Part shown: positions 22,272 through 32,186 of the stretch, piece after piece
How positions within the stretch are numbered: position 1 is the first letter of the stretch
Layout of the letters: the number at the start of each line of letters is the position of its first letter
Assembly: GCA_900291925.1 (NCBI GenBank)
Contig: UWYS01000023.1
Coordinates: forward strand, 124,001-188,000
DNA length: 64,000 bases
From: Thecaphora thlaspeos
Lineage: Eukaryota > Basidiomycota > Ustilaginomycetes > Urocystidales > Glomosporiaceae
Reading direction: 5' to 3'
The notes under the pieces: generated by a model
What the model saw: only the letters and a program-made list of their open reading frames with translations
Databases searched by the model: none
Told to the model about the DNA's origin: nothing
Program-made: the position numbers and the translations under genes

Positions 22272-23300
22272 CTACAGCTCGGCCTTTGTGACCATGGCGA
22301 AGGCGTCGGAGGCGGCCTTGATCAGGTTCTTCTCGCCGGGCGCCGACTGCGGGAAGCGGCTGTTGCTCTTGATGACGGCCTTGAGGGCCTGGAAGACCTT
22401 GAGCTCGATGGGGTAGGTCTTTGTGGAGATGAACCACTCTACGCCCTCGGTGCACGGCGGCGTGGTGAAGGAACCGCGGTAGTAGTAGTAGGAGCTCTTG
22501 TTGAGACGCTTGGTCCAGGCGGGGATGACCTTCCTGCTGAACCTCGACATGGGAAGCGTGAAGCTGTCGCGGTAGTTGGGGATCTCGGGCGTGCGCAGGT
22601 AGACCGAGGAGAGGAGCGAGTGCGGCGAACTCTTGTCCTCGACGCTGAGGAGCAGGCCGATGACGAGGTACTTTTTGGCGCGCGGAGCGTCGGTGGTGGA
22701 CTTCCAGTGCATGCGGGTTCCCGTGCTGCCCTCGTCCCTCTTTGCGTGGTTGCCGGGGCCATCGTCGATGTGGGCCTGTCCGGGCTGTCCATCTTCGTAG
22801 CGGGAGAAGACGTAGTGAACCTCGGCGTCCATGTGAACCTCGTTGAGCCAGTGCTCGGAGGGCGTGTGGACGTGGAACTGTTCCAGGCCCCATTCCTTGC
22901 CCAACGCGTGGACGGTGGCGTTCAGTTCAGCCTGGATGGACCATCCGCTGTTGGTCACCTCGATGTCTTGCGGGCCGGCCTTGATCTGTACCTTGACCGA
23001 GTTGGGAGGGAGGATTTCGAGGTTCTCGTTTCGCAGGGATGAGCTGCTGTAGAGCACGATGGGCGATTGGAAGCGTCCCGTGGCGCAGGCGCTGTAGTCG
23101 GACGAGATGGAGTGCCACATAAAGGCGCCTAGCTTGTTCGCCCAGCCCCAGCCGGGGTCGTAGGGGCCCGTGCCGCTATCGGTCTCGTCATCGGCGCGGG
23201 CCGAGAGCCGGTGGCCGTGGCTTCCGGCAGGGTCGACGCAGCCGTTGACCTGCATCACCAGGGGGAGGAGCAGCGAGAGGAGTGAGAGCGTGAGCTTCAT
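22272..23300 (-). CDS. secreted alpha-class carbonic anhydrase
   Basis: Single exon, 342 residues. The N-terminus is a signal peptide (MKLTLSLLSLLLPLVMQVNG). The alpha-CA fold is marked by the zinc ligands in QFHVHTPSEHW and in DAEVHYVF, by NSGWSIQ, and by the active-site loop FTTPPCTEGVEWF. The enzyme interconverts CO2 and bicarbonate. The signal peptide and predicted N-glycosylation sites (for example NATV) place it outside the cell or at the wall. Alpha-class enzymes are much rarer in fungi than the beta class. A TATA box lies 95 bp upstream. Confidence 0.93.
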   Translation of the reverse strand: MKLTLSLLSLLLPLVMQVNGCVDPAGSHGHRLSARADDETDSGTGPYDPGWGWANKLGAFMWHSISSDYSACATGRFQSPIVLYSSSSLRNENLEILPPNSVKVQIKAGPQDIEVTNSGWSIQAELNATVHALGKEWGLEQFHVHTPSEHWLNEVHMDAEVHYVFSRYEDGQPGQAHIDDGPGNHAKRDEGSTGTRMHWKSTTDAPRAKKYLVIGLLLSVEDKSSPHSLLSSVYLRTPEIPNYRDSFTLPMSRFSRKVIPAWTKRLNKSSYYYYRGSFTTPPCTEGVEWFISTKTYPIELKVFQALKAVIKSNSRFPQSAPGEKNLIKAASDAFAMVTKAEL

Positions 23301-23395
23301 CTTGAAGATCGGCGGGGAGCTGAAGGGTAGAATGCTTGTGAAGGATGGATGTGAGATGGCGATGGATGGTCGACAAGGTCGTCAGAGTTGGCCAC

Positions 23396-23401
23396 TTTAT
23401 A
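23396..23401 (-). promoter_or_regulatory. TATA box of carbonic anhydrase gene
   Basis: On the minus strand the sequence reads GGTATAAAG, with TATAAA ending 95 bp before the ATG at 23300. Position and sequence fit a core promoter. Confidence 0.55.
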
Positions 23402-23547
23402 CCTGTCGAGAGTACAGCGAGGGCGGTTGCAGCCGCCCTCGTCCTCCCTGTGTGAAGACTGAACAGGCACTCTGATCTCGTCGGACGTAGAGGGACGGGT
23501 TGGAGCGCCGTGAGGTGGCAGCGTTTAGGGTCACCGAGGCCACAATG

Positions 23548-23925
23548 CTACGGGAGAAGCAACCGTGGCTCTTTTGCTGCGCCCATTGTGGCGCCGCGCA
23601 ACGATAAGCACAGCCCGCGAATTCCCCCTCCCTCCTTCTGCCAAGGGATACGCCTAGGCTGAAAGATGGCGGCGTGGTGGGGGGTGTGGTCCTCGTTGGC
23701 CTTTTCGGGATGGTGTGATCTGTGTGCTGAAGCCTTCGGCGACCGACAAGGAGGGCCAGACGACGACGACTGGTGTGTAGACCGGGGCGGCGTTGGGGCG
23801 CGCGCGACACTCTCGAGGTAGGTCGCCGATGGAGGGCGGAAGTCGAGGAGGGCGGCGGAGGTGGGGTCCCAGAGACCGGCCGTCGCACAGACAGAGGCAC
23901 ACCAGAGGAGGAGGAGGAAAAACAT
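23548..23925 (-). CDS. doubtful small secreted-type ORF
   Basis: A 125-codon frame from ATG 23925 starts MFFLLLLWCASVCATAG, which reads like a signal peptide, and continues as Ser/Pro/Arg-rich sequence with no family match. The stretch around its start resembles sequence at about 26505-26580 inside the transposon island (shared words such as ccctgcc, gcaacct, tctgtgcgacgg and gggacc). It may therefore be a repeat remnant rather than a gene. No TATA box or intron supports it. Confidence 0.2.
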   Translation of the reverse strand: MFFLLLLWCASVCATAGLWDPTSAALLDFRPPSATYLESVARAPTPPRSTHQSSSSGPPCRSPKASAHRSHHPEKANEDHTPHHAAIFQPRRIPWQKEGGGIRGLCLSLRGATMGAAKEPRLLLP

Positions 23926-23997
23926 AGGTTGCGGGCAGGGTGGGAAAGACGAGAAAAAGGTCGACGACGACAGAGAGGATGGCGGAGCAGAGGCAGG

Positions 23998-24176
23998 TGG
24001 GAGAGGCTGCGCGGCATCGAGAGAATAGAGCCAGGTGCGACGGCCGATCACCCCAGACGCGCCCGCCCTGCGCACGGGCACCACGCCAGATGGGAGAGGC
24101 TGCGCGGCGTCGAGAGAATAGAGCCAGGTGCGACGGCCGATCACCCCAGACGCGCCCGTCCTGCGCACGGGCACCA
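23998..24176. repeat. 93-bp tandem duplication
   Basis: The unit starting tgggagaggctgcgcggc occurs at 23998-24090 and again at 24091-24176. Only two substitutions are seen in the compared part (gcggcA/Gtcg and gcccG/Tcctg-type). Because 93 is a multiple of three, the minus strand reads a repeated 31-residue block containing GVIGRRTWLYSLDAAQPLP. The block is not preceded by an ATG in that frame. Confidence 0.9.
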
Positions 24177-25045
24177 AACCCTTGGCGTTCAATATCCCAT
24201 GTAGGCTTCGGATCAAAGAGGTGAGGGGGGGTGGGGGACCAATTGCAGGCAGAAGAGGTGACGGCGCGAGGCAATCTTGTGTCGTGAGGCGTTGGTTGTC
24301 AGGCCAAAGTCTTAGCCGCTGTCAATCCGGTGAGTTGCTAGATCTGCCTGTTGTGCCGGCCAAGGGTTGCGAGCCAAGAAGCATTTCGACACACCTCGCG
24401 TTGCGGGACGTGAAAGAGGAGAATGCATCGTGCCATTAATGGTTAGTGATGTAGGTAAGTCTCTGTATGCCGAGGTGCCGTCGAGGTGTGCCTCTCTTGG
24501 GTGTCGCAGGGCGCGCGTCCAGGCGACTTGACACCAGCTGCCACAGTCCAGTACAGTATGTACAGAACAGCCAAGTACATGTGTACATACGTACGTGTGT
24601 CGCCATGGCGAGCCTGCTCACAGCCCCGCCCATGTGTCATCCCGCTGAGTAAGTATTCATGTGACAGCCGCCTCGCAATGCATCCGAACGCCTTCACCAT
24701 ACAGCACACAGCAGCACAGTGTCACTAGACCAGCAAGCAGTGTAAAGGAACGTGGATTGCCATTGTGCGCATCTACCAGAGTAGTGTGTAGAGGGATGCC
24801 CGTCTTTGCACGGTGGCACGCGACAAGGCGAATATGCACAGAGAATCTTGGACAAGGCGCGGTGGCCATTCTCCTTGGCGACGACATTGCGGATGCCTGC
24901 TCCGCTTTGCATGCGGCTGACAACAAGCCTTCCTGCGCCGCCTACCTCCTCGACGTTGGAGGGTCGTCCGCCGCATCCTGCCGTCCATTCCGACCGAGGC
25001 CGTGACGAGCACAGAGCTGCTGAGATCGCGACCCGGCTAAAGTCT
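24177..25045. other. intergenic, no supported gene
   Basis: About 870 bp upstream of the duplicated block and downstream of the secreted cysteine-rich protein. It has short open frames only, and gtacat-rich sequence at about 24560-24600. Confidence 0.4.
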
Positions 25046-25711
25046 TCATACGAAGTGGTGCTTGCCTCCTGAAACGATGGCCGAAGGTCCCATTTGGAGG
25101 CACACAGAACGAAACAACTTCGGTTGTCCTTGACAGTGGCACTCATTACCCTGGCAGTCGTGACAGATGGCGGTAAAGGGGCTGGTGGCCGTGTCGTAGT
25201 TTGCCTTTGTAAAGGTGCAAGTGTTGTAGTTGTTGTTGATGTACTTCCAGCGCTCCTCGTCCTCAGGATAGACGCCTCTGTTGCCCGGCTGGCGTCCTTG
25301 GCGGTCGGGGGAGAATGTGGTGCTATCCTTCTGGTCTTTCTCCTCCTCTAGAAAGGCTCCCGATTCGGCATTGCTGCACTTACAGTCGGAGCCGATGCAG
25401 GCATTGGAGCATCGCTGGCAGAATTCCTGGTAGCTCGAGTTACAGGAGCAGTCCTGGCCATTGCAACTATGGCAGATTTCCGTCAGCTGGCTATGATTTG
25501 CATCATAGCCGGCTGAGGGAATGACGCAAGTGGTGTTGTCCAAGTTGGTGTACGTCCAATCACTGGTGCTCTCGTCAAAGTAGACCTTCGCGTCGCCGTC
25601 GCGAGCTTTCAACGAAGTCGTGATCGGCGAAGTGGCTGAAGCAGCCGCGCCGATCGCCAGGGTGCCGACAACGATGGCTGGAGTGACGGCAAGACGAGTG
25701 GTGAACTTCAT
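25046..25711 (-). CDS. small secreted cysteine-rich protein with internal duplication
   Basis: Single-exon model from ATG 25711, 221 residues. No known family is recognised. The first about 26 residues form a signal peptide (ending GAAASA). Two copies of one module follow, at about 52-90 and 155-193, with identical spacing: W-x9-C-x6-YD-x8-ICH-x-C-x4-C-x-C. The first copy is followed by five more cysteines (FCQRCSNACIGSDCKC); the second has a degenerate tail. The linker is charged (LEEEKDQKDS). Size, secretion signal and cysteine content are those of fungal secreted effectors or wall proteins; that function is inference. The gene sits beside the transposon island. The 3' end is uncertain, because a gtaatgag inside module 2 could be a donor, but the module reads through it intact. 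Confidence 0.7.
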   Translation of the reverse strand: MKFTTRLAVTPAIVVGTLAIGAAASATSPITTSLKARDGDAKVYFDESTSDWTYTNLDNTTCVIPSAGYDANHSQLTEICHSCNGQDCSCNSSYQEFCQRCSNACIGSDCKCSNAESGAFLEEEKDQKDSTTFSPDRQGRQPGNRGVYPEDEERWKYINNNYNTCTFTKANYDTATSPFTAICHDCQGNECHCQGQPKLFRSVCLQMGPSAIVSGGKHHFV

Positions 25712-26580
25712 GCTACTTGGCAGCAAGCACTCGGAAAGAGTAGTAGAATTAGCAAGGATAGCTCGTCTGCCAACCATCAGCGACACTGACGAAAAAGCTC
25801 AGACTCACCTTTCGAGGGATATGTGTTTGACGAGACGCTGGGAGGGGTAAGGCCACCTGTGGCTTGAGGAGGGTGTAAGACAGTGGTTTGGAGGGAAGGC
25901 CCATCCCGATGTCTGTGCTCACCTTATGTAGCCCTCTCCGAAGAGGCTACGAACGCAGAGGACGCCGTGCCGTGTCCGACGAAATGACGCCAACGCTCAA
26001 GCTCCGAGTCAATGCAAGCCTAGCATCCGACCCACCCCCTGGTGGAAGGCATTGCGTACGCCGCGGAAGCTTATTGTCCCACCACGTCGGCTTTTCGACG
26101 CACCCCACCTAGCCCCTGAGGCAACCGATGGTGGGTGGGGGTCGGTGAAGGTCGCCTCTCAGATTTCCCCCTGCAGCTCACGGCGTAGAGGTCGTCAAGC
26201 TGTTGTGGCTTCCGACGTGGCTTTCCCTCCTTCCAAATGTCGAACCTCTCCCATTGACCGAATGCCAAGGGATAATAAGAGCAACCGTCACCATCGACGA
26301 CGTCCGGTGACGAGAGGTGGCGTGATGCTAGGTTTGACAACCTGTTAGTCCGTCTTGGCTGTCTGACCCGCGCTTGGCTCTTGGACGCCGACAATGAGGG
26401 CGTTCACACATAGGGACGGCAGCATCAATACCTCGTTGGACCAACGCGACGTTGCCGGTCGTTGTAAAAGTTCCAGAGGTGCTTGAAATAGTGCAAATGC
26501 TGGTCCCGGCGGTCGACCGTCGCACAGACTGGCCCAGGCGAGGAGGAGAGAGGGCATAAAAGGTTGCGGGGCAGGGCAGC
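25712..26580. other. intergenic edge of transposon island
   Basis: No supported gene. On the minus strand an open frame (26557-26345) runs on from the truncated recombinase of the adjacent element without any recombinase motif. The left end of the element therefore cannot be placed exactly. Confidence 0.4.
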
Positions 26581-26930
26581 GAGAGGACCTGAGCTCAAGA
26601 GGGCTCCCGGCGGAGATCGGGAGCGGTGCGGCCGAGGTTGAGGCGTCGAAGGTGACCTCACCGCAGCGGAGGAAACAGGCGAACGCGACGGTGAAGGCGG
26701 CGTCGAAAACGGCGGCGTCCCAGGCGGTGACGCTGAGGAGGGACGGGAGGTGCTCAACGATGGCGCGAAGGAGGGGGAGGGTGACGGGGAGCTTGGCCTT
26801 GGCGGGACGAAGGCCGAGGATCCGTTTGACACCGCGGACGGCGCGCTCCAGGCGCGGGTCGGTGCAGGCGGCGGCGTCGAGCCCGTGGTCGACGTGCCAC
26901 GTCTGGACGTGGTACAGCTCGTGCTTGATG

Positions 26931-26935
26931 CTGTG
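26931..26935. repeat. target-site duplication, left copy
   Basis: ctgtg directly before the LTR terminus TGTAACGGC, matching 27629-27633. Confidence 0.88.
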
Positions 26936-27628
26936 TGTAACGGCGGCGGTCGTCGGGCGCAGCGACTTGCTCGACTGGGAGGAAGTCTACAGGCCTACTT
27001 GCTCCCTGCCGAGGAAGTCGCTCTCGCTCGAGGGCCGTTGCCGCTTCGGTGCCCACGTCAGAGGGCGCAGCGATACTCGGTGGCGGTCTGGTTCAGCTGG
27101 CAATGCTCGCAGGCACCGTTTGCGAGCGTGTTGTGTACGTGGGGGAGACGGTGGGGTTTTGTAGCAGCATTGCGATGTATGTTGACAGATGCTGGGATGA
27201 TAGCAATGCATTGTCAGGCTCTCCACGGGCAATGTGGCAAGCTTGTAACGACTGTGTATTGACTAGACTGGATACCAGATCCAGTCCTTGTCCGTAGAGC
27301 GGCTTAGCTATATATACAAGCGGCCACGTCGCCTTCATATCCTGTTGCCCGAAGGTCGCACCCGGTAACAATAGCCCTTGCCCCACTTGTCCCGACAACG
27401 CCTGGTGCGCCGGCTTGATGTACCTTGCCCCCAATGATCCTTCCCGATGTCTGTCCGCCGTCCAGCTTTGGCTGCGTCGTTCGCCCGCCACGCGTGATTG
27501 TCTTTTACCGCCGTCCTGGACCTGCTGTTCCCCAGCGACTTGGTTCTGTGGCAAGAAAGTCTCTCTACCCTGACAAGAGACTTGCTTGCCAGGGACCAAG
27601 CCGCTGCCCGCACTGCCCGGCCGTGACA
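26936..27628. repeat. solo LTR inserted in recombinase gene
   Basis: A 693-bp segment with ends TGTAACGGC and GCCGTGACA on the plus strand, i.e. TG...CA with near-perfect inverted termini. The 5-bp sequence ctgtg is duplicated on both sides, at 26931-26935 and 27629-27633. Removing the segment and one copy restores the recombinase frame at the position predicted by alignment with element 2. A TATA-like stretch (ctatatatac) is inside. No internal retrotransposon genes remain, so this is a solo LTR from another LTR family. Its orientation is not certain. Confidence 0.9.
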
Positions 27629-27633
27629 CTGTG
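27629..27633. repeat. target-site duplication, right copy
   Basis: ctgtg directly after the LTR terminus GTGACA, matching 26931-26935. Confidence 0.88.
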
Positions 27634-29647
27634 ATACGACCGCGTCCGGACAAGGTCAGCGACCCACTCGACGAGGAAGAGGCAGGAGGCGGGGAGAGGG
27701 GCGGCGTTTGGGCCAAAGAAACGGAGGACAAAGGCGCAGAACTTGTCGATGAAGCCATCGCCGCGCTTGCGTGTGCTGACAGCGAGGCCGTGCCAGAGCA
27801 AGTTGGCGGCGCTGGCGCTGCAGTCGAGTCCAGCGGTGAAAGAGGGCGGAGGACCGTCGTAGCGGCGGGCTCGTCTGGCGGGGAGAAGAGCAGCGAGTGC
27901 GCCTGTGGGAACGAGCGGCCAATCTCCGCGAAACGACGGCGAGAGAGGAGGTCAGCGAGAACGTTGTCGGCCGACGCAATCCGCGTCGGGCGGAGGGTAA
28001 TGCTGCGCTCAAAGCAGAGCTCAAAGATGGCGCGCAGAAGAGTCTGCGTTAGGGGGTCGCGCGACGAGCCGGAACGGAGCCCGTGCTCGACGTTCGTGTT
28101 GTCGACGTGCAGGACGAGCCGCGGCCCGGACCAGCGCGTTGAGAAGCAGCGGAGAGCCTCAAGGACTGCCAGGGCCTTGAGGAAGCAGATGTTCTTGCGA
28201 CGGTGGCGGCGCGCCACCTCGCGCGAAAAAATGTCGCCCGGCAAAGCCATGGGCCCAAGGTGGCCACCGTACGCACACTTCGACGCGTCGGTCCACACAT
28301 GCTTGACCAAGAGAGGGTTTGGGTCGAGCAGCAAGCGGCCGCACCACTTCGTGAGGACGCCACACCACCAGGTGAGCTCCGCGCAAGCCTGGAGCGGGAT
28401 GCGGCGAGGGCAGGAAGGGCAGCGCGACGCGAGCCGCACCGCGGTGTAGAGCCGTCGGAAGAAAGCGCGGCCGAGGAGGAAAGGGAGGGTGACAGACTGG
28501 AGGAGCTCCGCGTTGCGCTGCCAGTCGATCAGCATCGCGGCGCGCCGTCCAAGGAGATGGTCGATGGCAGCGAGGATCCGCGCGCGGCGAGCGTCGGAAA
28601 TGCCGACAGTCTGTGCGAGCAAGTCAATCTCGACGCCAAGGACCTCAAGCCGCGTGTGGCCGAGGAGCGTCTTCTTTGCGTTGAGCGAGAAGCCAAGGGC
28701 GGCGCAGGCAAGGGCAAGAGCGCGGATGGGGTTGCTGGCGTTGTTGCCAGGAGTCACCGCACCGAAGAAGTCGTCCAGATAGTGGTCGAGGTCAACGCCC
28801 GTCAATGCGATGAGCCAGTGGACAAACTCGGCAAACAAGTTGAAAAGCCAGGGCGAGCTCTTCCTGCCGAAAGTCAAGGCATTCTCGGTGTAGTAGGTGA
28901 GGTCATGGTAGATGCCAAGCAGCCGGGCCTGCCAGCTGCCGACGACGATGTGGCGGAAAGCGTCCATCAGATCCCCCTTCCAGAGGAGGGCGCCGCGGTG
29001 CTGACGGACAGCGTCGAAGAGGCGGTTGAGGCCGGCGTAGCAGATGGCAGTAAACGCCTCGCTGATCCCGGCGTTGACCGAGGGGAGCGTGCTGGTGCCT
29101 GGACGCCGCGCGTGCAAGAGATGGATTGTCCGTAGCTTGTTGGAGTGCGGCTTGGGGACCGCGCCGATGGGCGAGACGACGAGGTTGACTGAGGCCGGGT
29201 CAACAACGGTGAGGCGACCCTCGTTGAGGCGCGAGGCCAGTTTGCGACGGACGTGCTCCTCGCCGGCGGCATCCATGGGCAGGTTGCGAGGCCGCTCGAA
29301 GCGGCCCGACGCTTCCAGCGGTCCGGAGTAGCCCAAGCAGACGCCGTGGCAGACGCCGCCGAGGACGCAGCCGCGACGGAGGCGTCCGGGTAAAGCGCGA
29401 GCGCGCGCTCCCACTGAGCCAGCGCCGCTTGCATCGACCCGTGGCGCACCGGCGCTTTGGACGGGTTGAAGAGGCCATTGGGGATGGTGGTGTTTGGACG
29501 AGGAGGGAGGGGGGAAACGAGCTGCGCGAGAAGGAGGTCAAGGCACCAGTCAGCTGATGGAACGTCCAGAGCAGCCGCCGATGAGGCGAAACGAGGGGAT
29601 GCCGGGCCGTACTCCGCCGTGGGGAGAACTTGTGCTGTCGACGACAT
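27634..29647 (-). pseudogene. RT-RNase H of YR retroelement 1
   Basis: The N-terminal part (ADWCLDLLLAQLV, ALAQWERALALYPDAS) is in one frame. Near 29365 the coding switches to another frame (CVLGGVCHGVCLGYSGPL), a frameshift. The RT then continues intact: SPIGAVPKPHSNKLRTIHLL, LWKGDLMDAFRHIVV, SPWLFNLFAEFVHWL and the active-site box HYLDDFFG. RNase H follows with VWTDASKCAYGGHLG, LHVDNTNVEHGL and DNVLADLLSRR. The catalytic aspartates look preserved, so apart from the frameshift this is the better-kept RT of the two YR copies. It belongs to the DIRS-type RT clade by its company with a tyrosine recombinase. Confidence 0.85.
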
Positions 29648-29650
29648 GGT

Positions 29651-30073
29651 CGCCGAGGGTAGGAGTGAGGAGACACGGCTCTACTCACCTGTTGAGGCGC
29701 GCACGGGCGCCGAGTCGATTTGCGGGGGCGCCGGTGCTATGACCCTGCCGGCCATGCGGGGACCGATCGGGCCTGACGGGCCTATCGGCCCCTGCTGAGT
29801 ATCAATCGGGCTCGGTGCGCCCCCCCCCCCCCCGGAGCCGGAGGCAAGCTGGCCCCGACCGTGGGAATACGGGAGGCCTGCTCGGCCGTCGTGTGAGCGC
29901 TATGGGCGGAAACTGTGTTTGGGCCTCGACTTGAGGAGCGGAAAGCACTGTTGCGGCGGGGGGCCCACGGATATATATACCGGCAGTTGCCCCCATTTCT
30001 GGCACCCGATTTCTCCCCGATTCCTGACATTTTTGCCTCATCACCTACATCATTGTATACACCACCCGCGGAT
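29651..30073. other. spacer and putative promoter of plus-strand gene
   Basis: About 420 bp between YR element 1 and the plus-strand cysteine-rich gene. A run of 14 C lies at 29820-29833. A TATA-like atatatatac at 29971-29980 is about 95 bp upstream of the ATG at 30074. Confidence 0.4.
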
Positions 30074-32065
30074 ATGATCACGTCCTCGGAAGACACCAAC
30101 AAGATGGCCGCAGACCACAGCGGCAGGGCGGTGACTACCTAGGTCTCGGACATGGCCCACGAGGAGACGGTGGCGGTGGAGGAGGGGGCTGTGGGCGACG
30201 GCACGGCGGTCGCGGGGACCGAGGGCGCAACGTGGGCTGTTGGGGCCTCAGCGGAGGTGATTGCGACAACTGGTGGGAGTGGTGGAGACTGCGTGATGGA
30301 GGCAACGACGGGGGTCATTGGTCCTGGTGAGTAACGTGTTGGCCGTGGTGACGAGACAGTTGTGGCTGACCTCATGCCTTCTTGCCACAGGTGAACCCGT
30401 GGGCGACACGCCAGCCACCGCAGGGAATGAGGGGCCGGCCCAGGCCGCCGCAGTCATTTTGCACCACGTTCTCAGTGCGGAGGGGGATGAGGCCAATGCC
30501 TCCGGATCCACAGACCCCAACTGTGCCGCTGCTGATGCAGGTACGTCTGTTGAGGCTGCCGCGGAAGCCAAGGGGGACCTAGGGAGAGGGACATCGTAGT
30601 CCTCACAGAGGACCTTAGTCATGAGTAGCCCCAAGGTTCCTGTGGTTTGTGGCCCTCGGCCTGTCGACTGATGCCTTGTGGCGCTTCTCTGCAGGTCTGG
30701 GTTTGTAGCACCCTTCTGTGGGACTCGCCAGACCGTACTGGATGTCAGTGACGACACTGAGGCGGCCGCAACGACAACTACCACAAGCAACAAGGGGAGC
30801 AGCGCCACCGTCACGCCCGCTGTCCGGCCGCATTTCACCTGCATCAAGGTCTGGCACTTCTTGCTGGCTGGCAGGGTCACGCTGGTGCCCAAGAACGTCC
30901 CCAAGGGGGTCTCATGGCACGAGCACTATGGCCTGCCAGACATCCCGGCCTCTGAGGGGAAGCCGACTTGCGGTACAATCTCGAGGATGTGCCGCAGTAC
31001 CTGGTCAATACCGTGCCCTGTTGTGGCTCTCTGTGGTATGTTCCCAACCATCTCCACTGGACCACTTGCTGGCGCTGCAAGCTTCAATGCAATGGGGCCG
31101 TGGCCTGCACCCTCCCTGCGGCTGATCTGGACAATGATGCGGTACCCAACGACCAGCGCCCCAAGGCATGCATTGACTGTGATGCCCGCGGCTGGAGCTG
31201 TGACCGCAACTGTTGCCTTCTAGGCTACTTGGCGACTACCTGCAGCCACTTCCTGCGCATTGTCTACGCATGCCACCTTTGGCGGTTCATTCTTACCGCA
31301 GGGGTAGCCGCAGACGGCACAGCCATTCTGCGGCCAAACCCAGAGCTCAAGCCGGAGATGACGGTGCACGAGTTCGCCACGCTGCTGCCCACGGAGGTCC
31401 AGAAACGCTACTGCGACTGGTAGTGGGTGGCAGCTCGAGACAAGAGCGCCTGCACGGCACGGCTCCACAACAAGGCAACTGCGGGAGACGAGGAGGACGC
31501 GATACCTTCCCTGCCCAAGGTGGGTATGTCAAGCCGGGTGGCGTCCTACTGCGATCGTAAGCGTTTGCCCATGGTTGACGCCCGCAGACGCAGCAAGCAG
31601 CCCTGTGTGTCATCAGGGGGGGACGCCTCACGGGCTGCCCGTAAGCCGCAAGAGGGCCTGGAGAAGGCGCTGGAGAGCTTCGTGTCCATGGGCAATGTGT
31701 TAGTCGCCTTGGTACGTATGTGGAATTGCGCGCAGGTGGACGCAGATATCCCCACCCGTATCCCCACTGGGGACTGTTCGGCTCAAGTGGACGCGGTCTT
31801 CGAGGCCGTCTACACGGGTCTGAGGGAGGCGAGGGAGGAGGCCGCGGCACAACAGGCGGCGGAGCGGTCAGTGGCCGACGCGGTTGCTCATGCTGTTGAC
31901 GTGGGCCGCCGCAGGCGGGTGGCTGCCCAGGTCCTCAGTGTCAAGGCCCTTATAGAGGAGGCGTCAATTACGGGGGCCGCCGGGGTCAAGCAGGAGAAGG
32001 ACGCAATCTTGCCTAAGGTGCCACGGGGCACCACATTCAACTTGATAAGCTCAGACGAGGAGTAG
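30074..32065 (+). pseudogene. cysteine-rich protein gene of unknown function, degenerate
   Basis: A plus-strand multi-exon gene in disrepair. The first frame from ATG 30074 meets a TAG at about 30140 and reopens at ATG 30152. A clear intron follows (30327-30390, gtgagt...cacag), then an acidic Ala/Gly-rich exon, then a probable second intron ending ctgcag at 30694. The central part (HFTCIKVWHFLLAG, VSWHEHYGLPDIPASEG) shifts frame near 30965 and continues RYNLEDVPQYLVNTVPCCGS. Cysteine clusters follow: TTCWRCKLQCNGAVAC and KACIDCDARGWSCDRNC. A TAG at 31421 interrupts (DW*WVAARDK). The C-terminal part is helical, Glu/Ala-rich, ending FNLISSDEE. The paired CxxC clusters suggest zinc binding; no family is recognised. 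Position among transposons suggests it may be element-borne. Confidence 0.5.
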
Positions 32066-32186
32066 TCCCAAAATGAATGTTTGTATCGTGCGTGTGAGGG
32101 AGGAAAGCCTTGGGGCCCATCCCGAGGGAGTGACGAGGGGGGTTTGGCCACACCGGCATGGCCGCCAACCTTAGGAGTTAGTGGTA

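Larger units (their letters stand above)
26600..27840 (-). pseudogene. tyrosine recombinase of YR retroelement 1, interrupted
   Basis: Two pieces flank the solo LTR. The upstream piece (about 27840-27634) reads LWHGLAVSTRKRGDGFID and LVEWVADLVRTRSYH. The downstream piece (26930 to about 26600) reads SIKHELYHVQTWHVDHGLD, LERAVRGVKRILGLRPAKAK and AFACFLRCGEVTF. Both align collinearly with the recombinase of element 2. The first catalytic arginine region (FLRCGE) is kept. The H-x-x-R and Tyr part is absent, so the gene is also truncated at its 3' end. Confidence 0.8.
26580..29650 (-). mobile_element. YR (DIRS-like) retroelement remnant 1
   Basis: Minus-strand element with reverse transcriptase and RNase H, followed by a tyrosine recombinase in an overlapping frame: the gene order of YR (DIRS/PAT/Ngaro-type) retrotransposons rather than LTR elements. 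The Gag-like ORF is missing upstream and the recombinase C-terminus with the catalytic Tyr is missing downstream, so both ends are truncated. The recombinase is split by a solo LTR. Codon positions remain GC- and CpG-rich, unlike the Ty3/gypsy copy nearby. Element ends are approximate. Confidence 0.8.

Noticed and set aside
32068..32186. Second LTR of the Ty3/gypsy element
   Set aside because: The sequence after the chromodomain shows no similarity to 41451-41916 when read in either direction and runs into the cysteine-rich gene.
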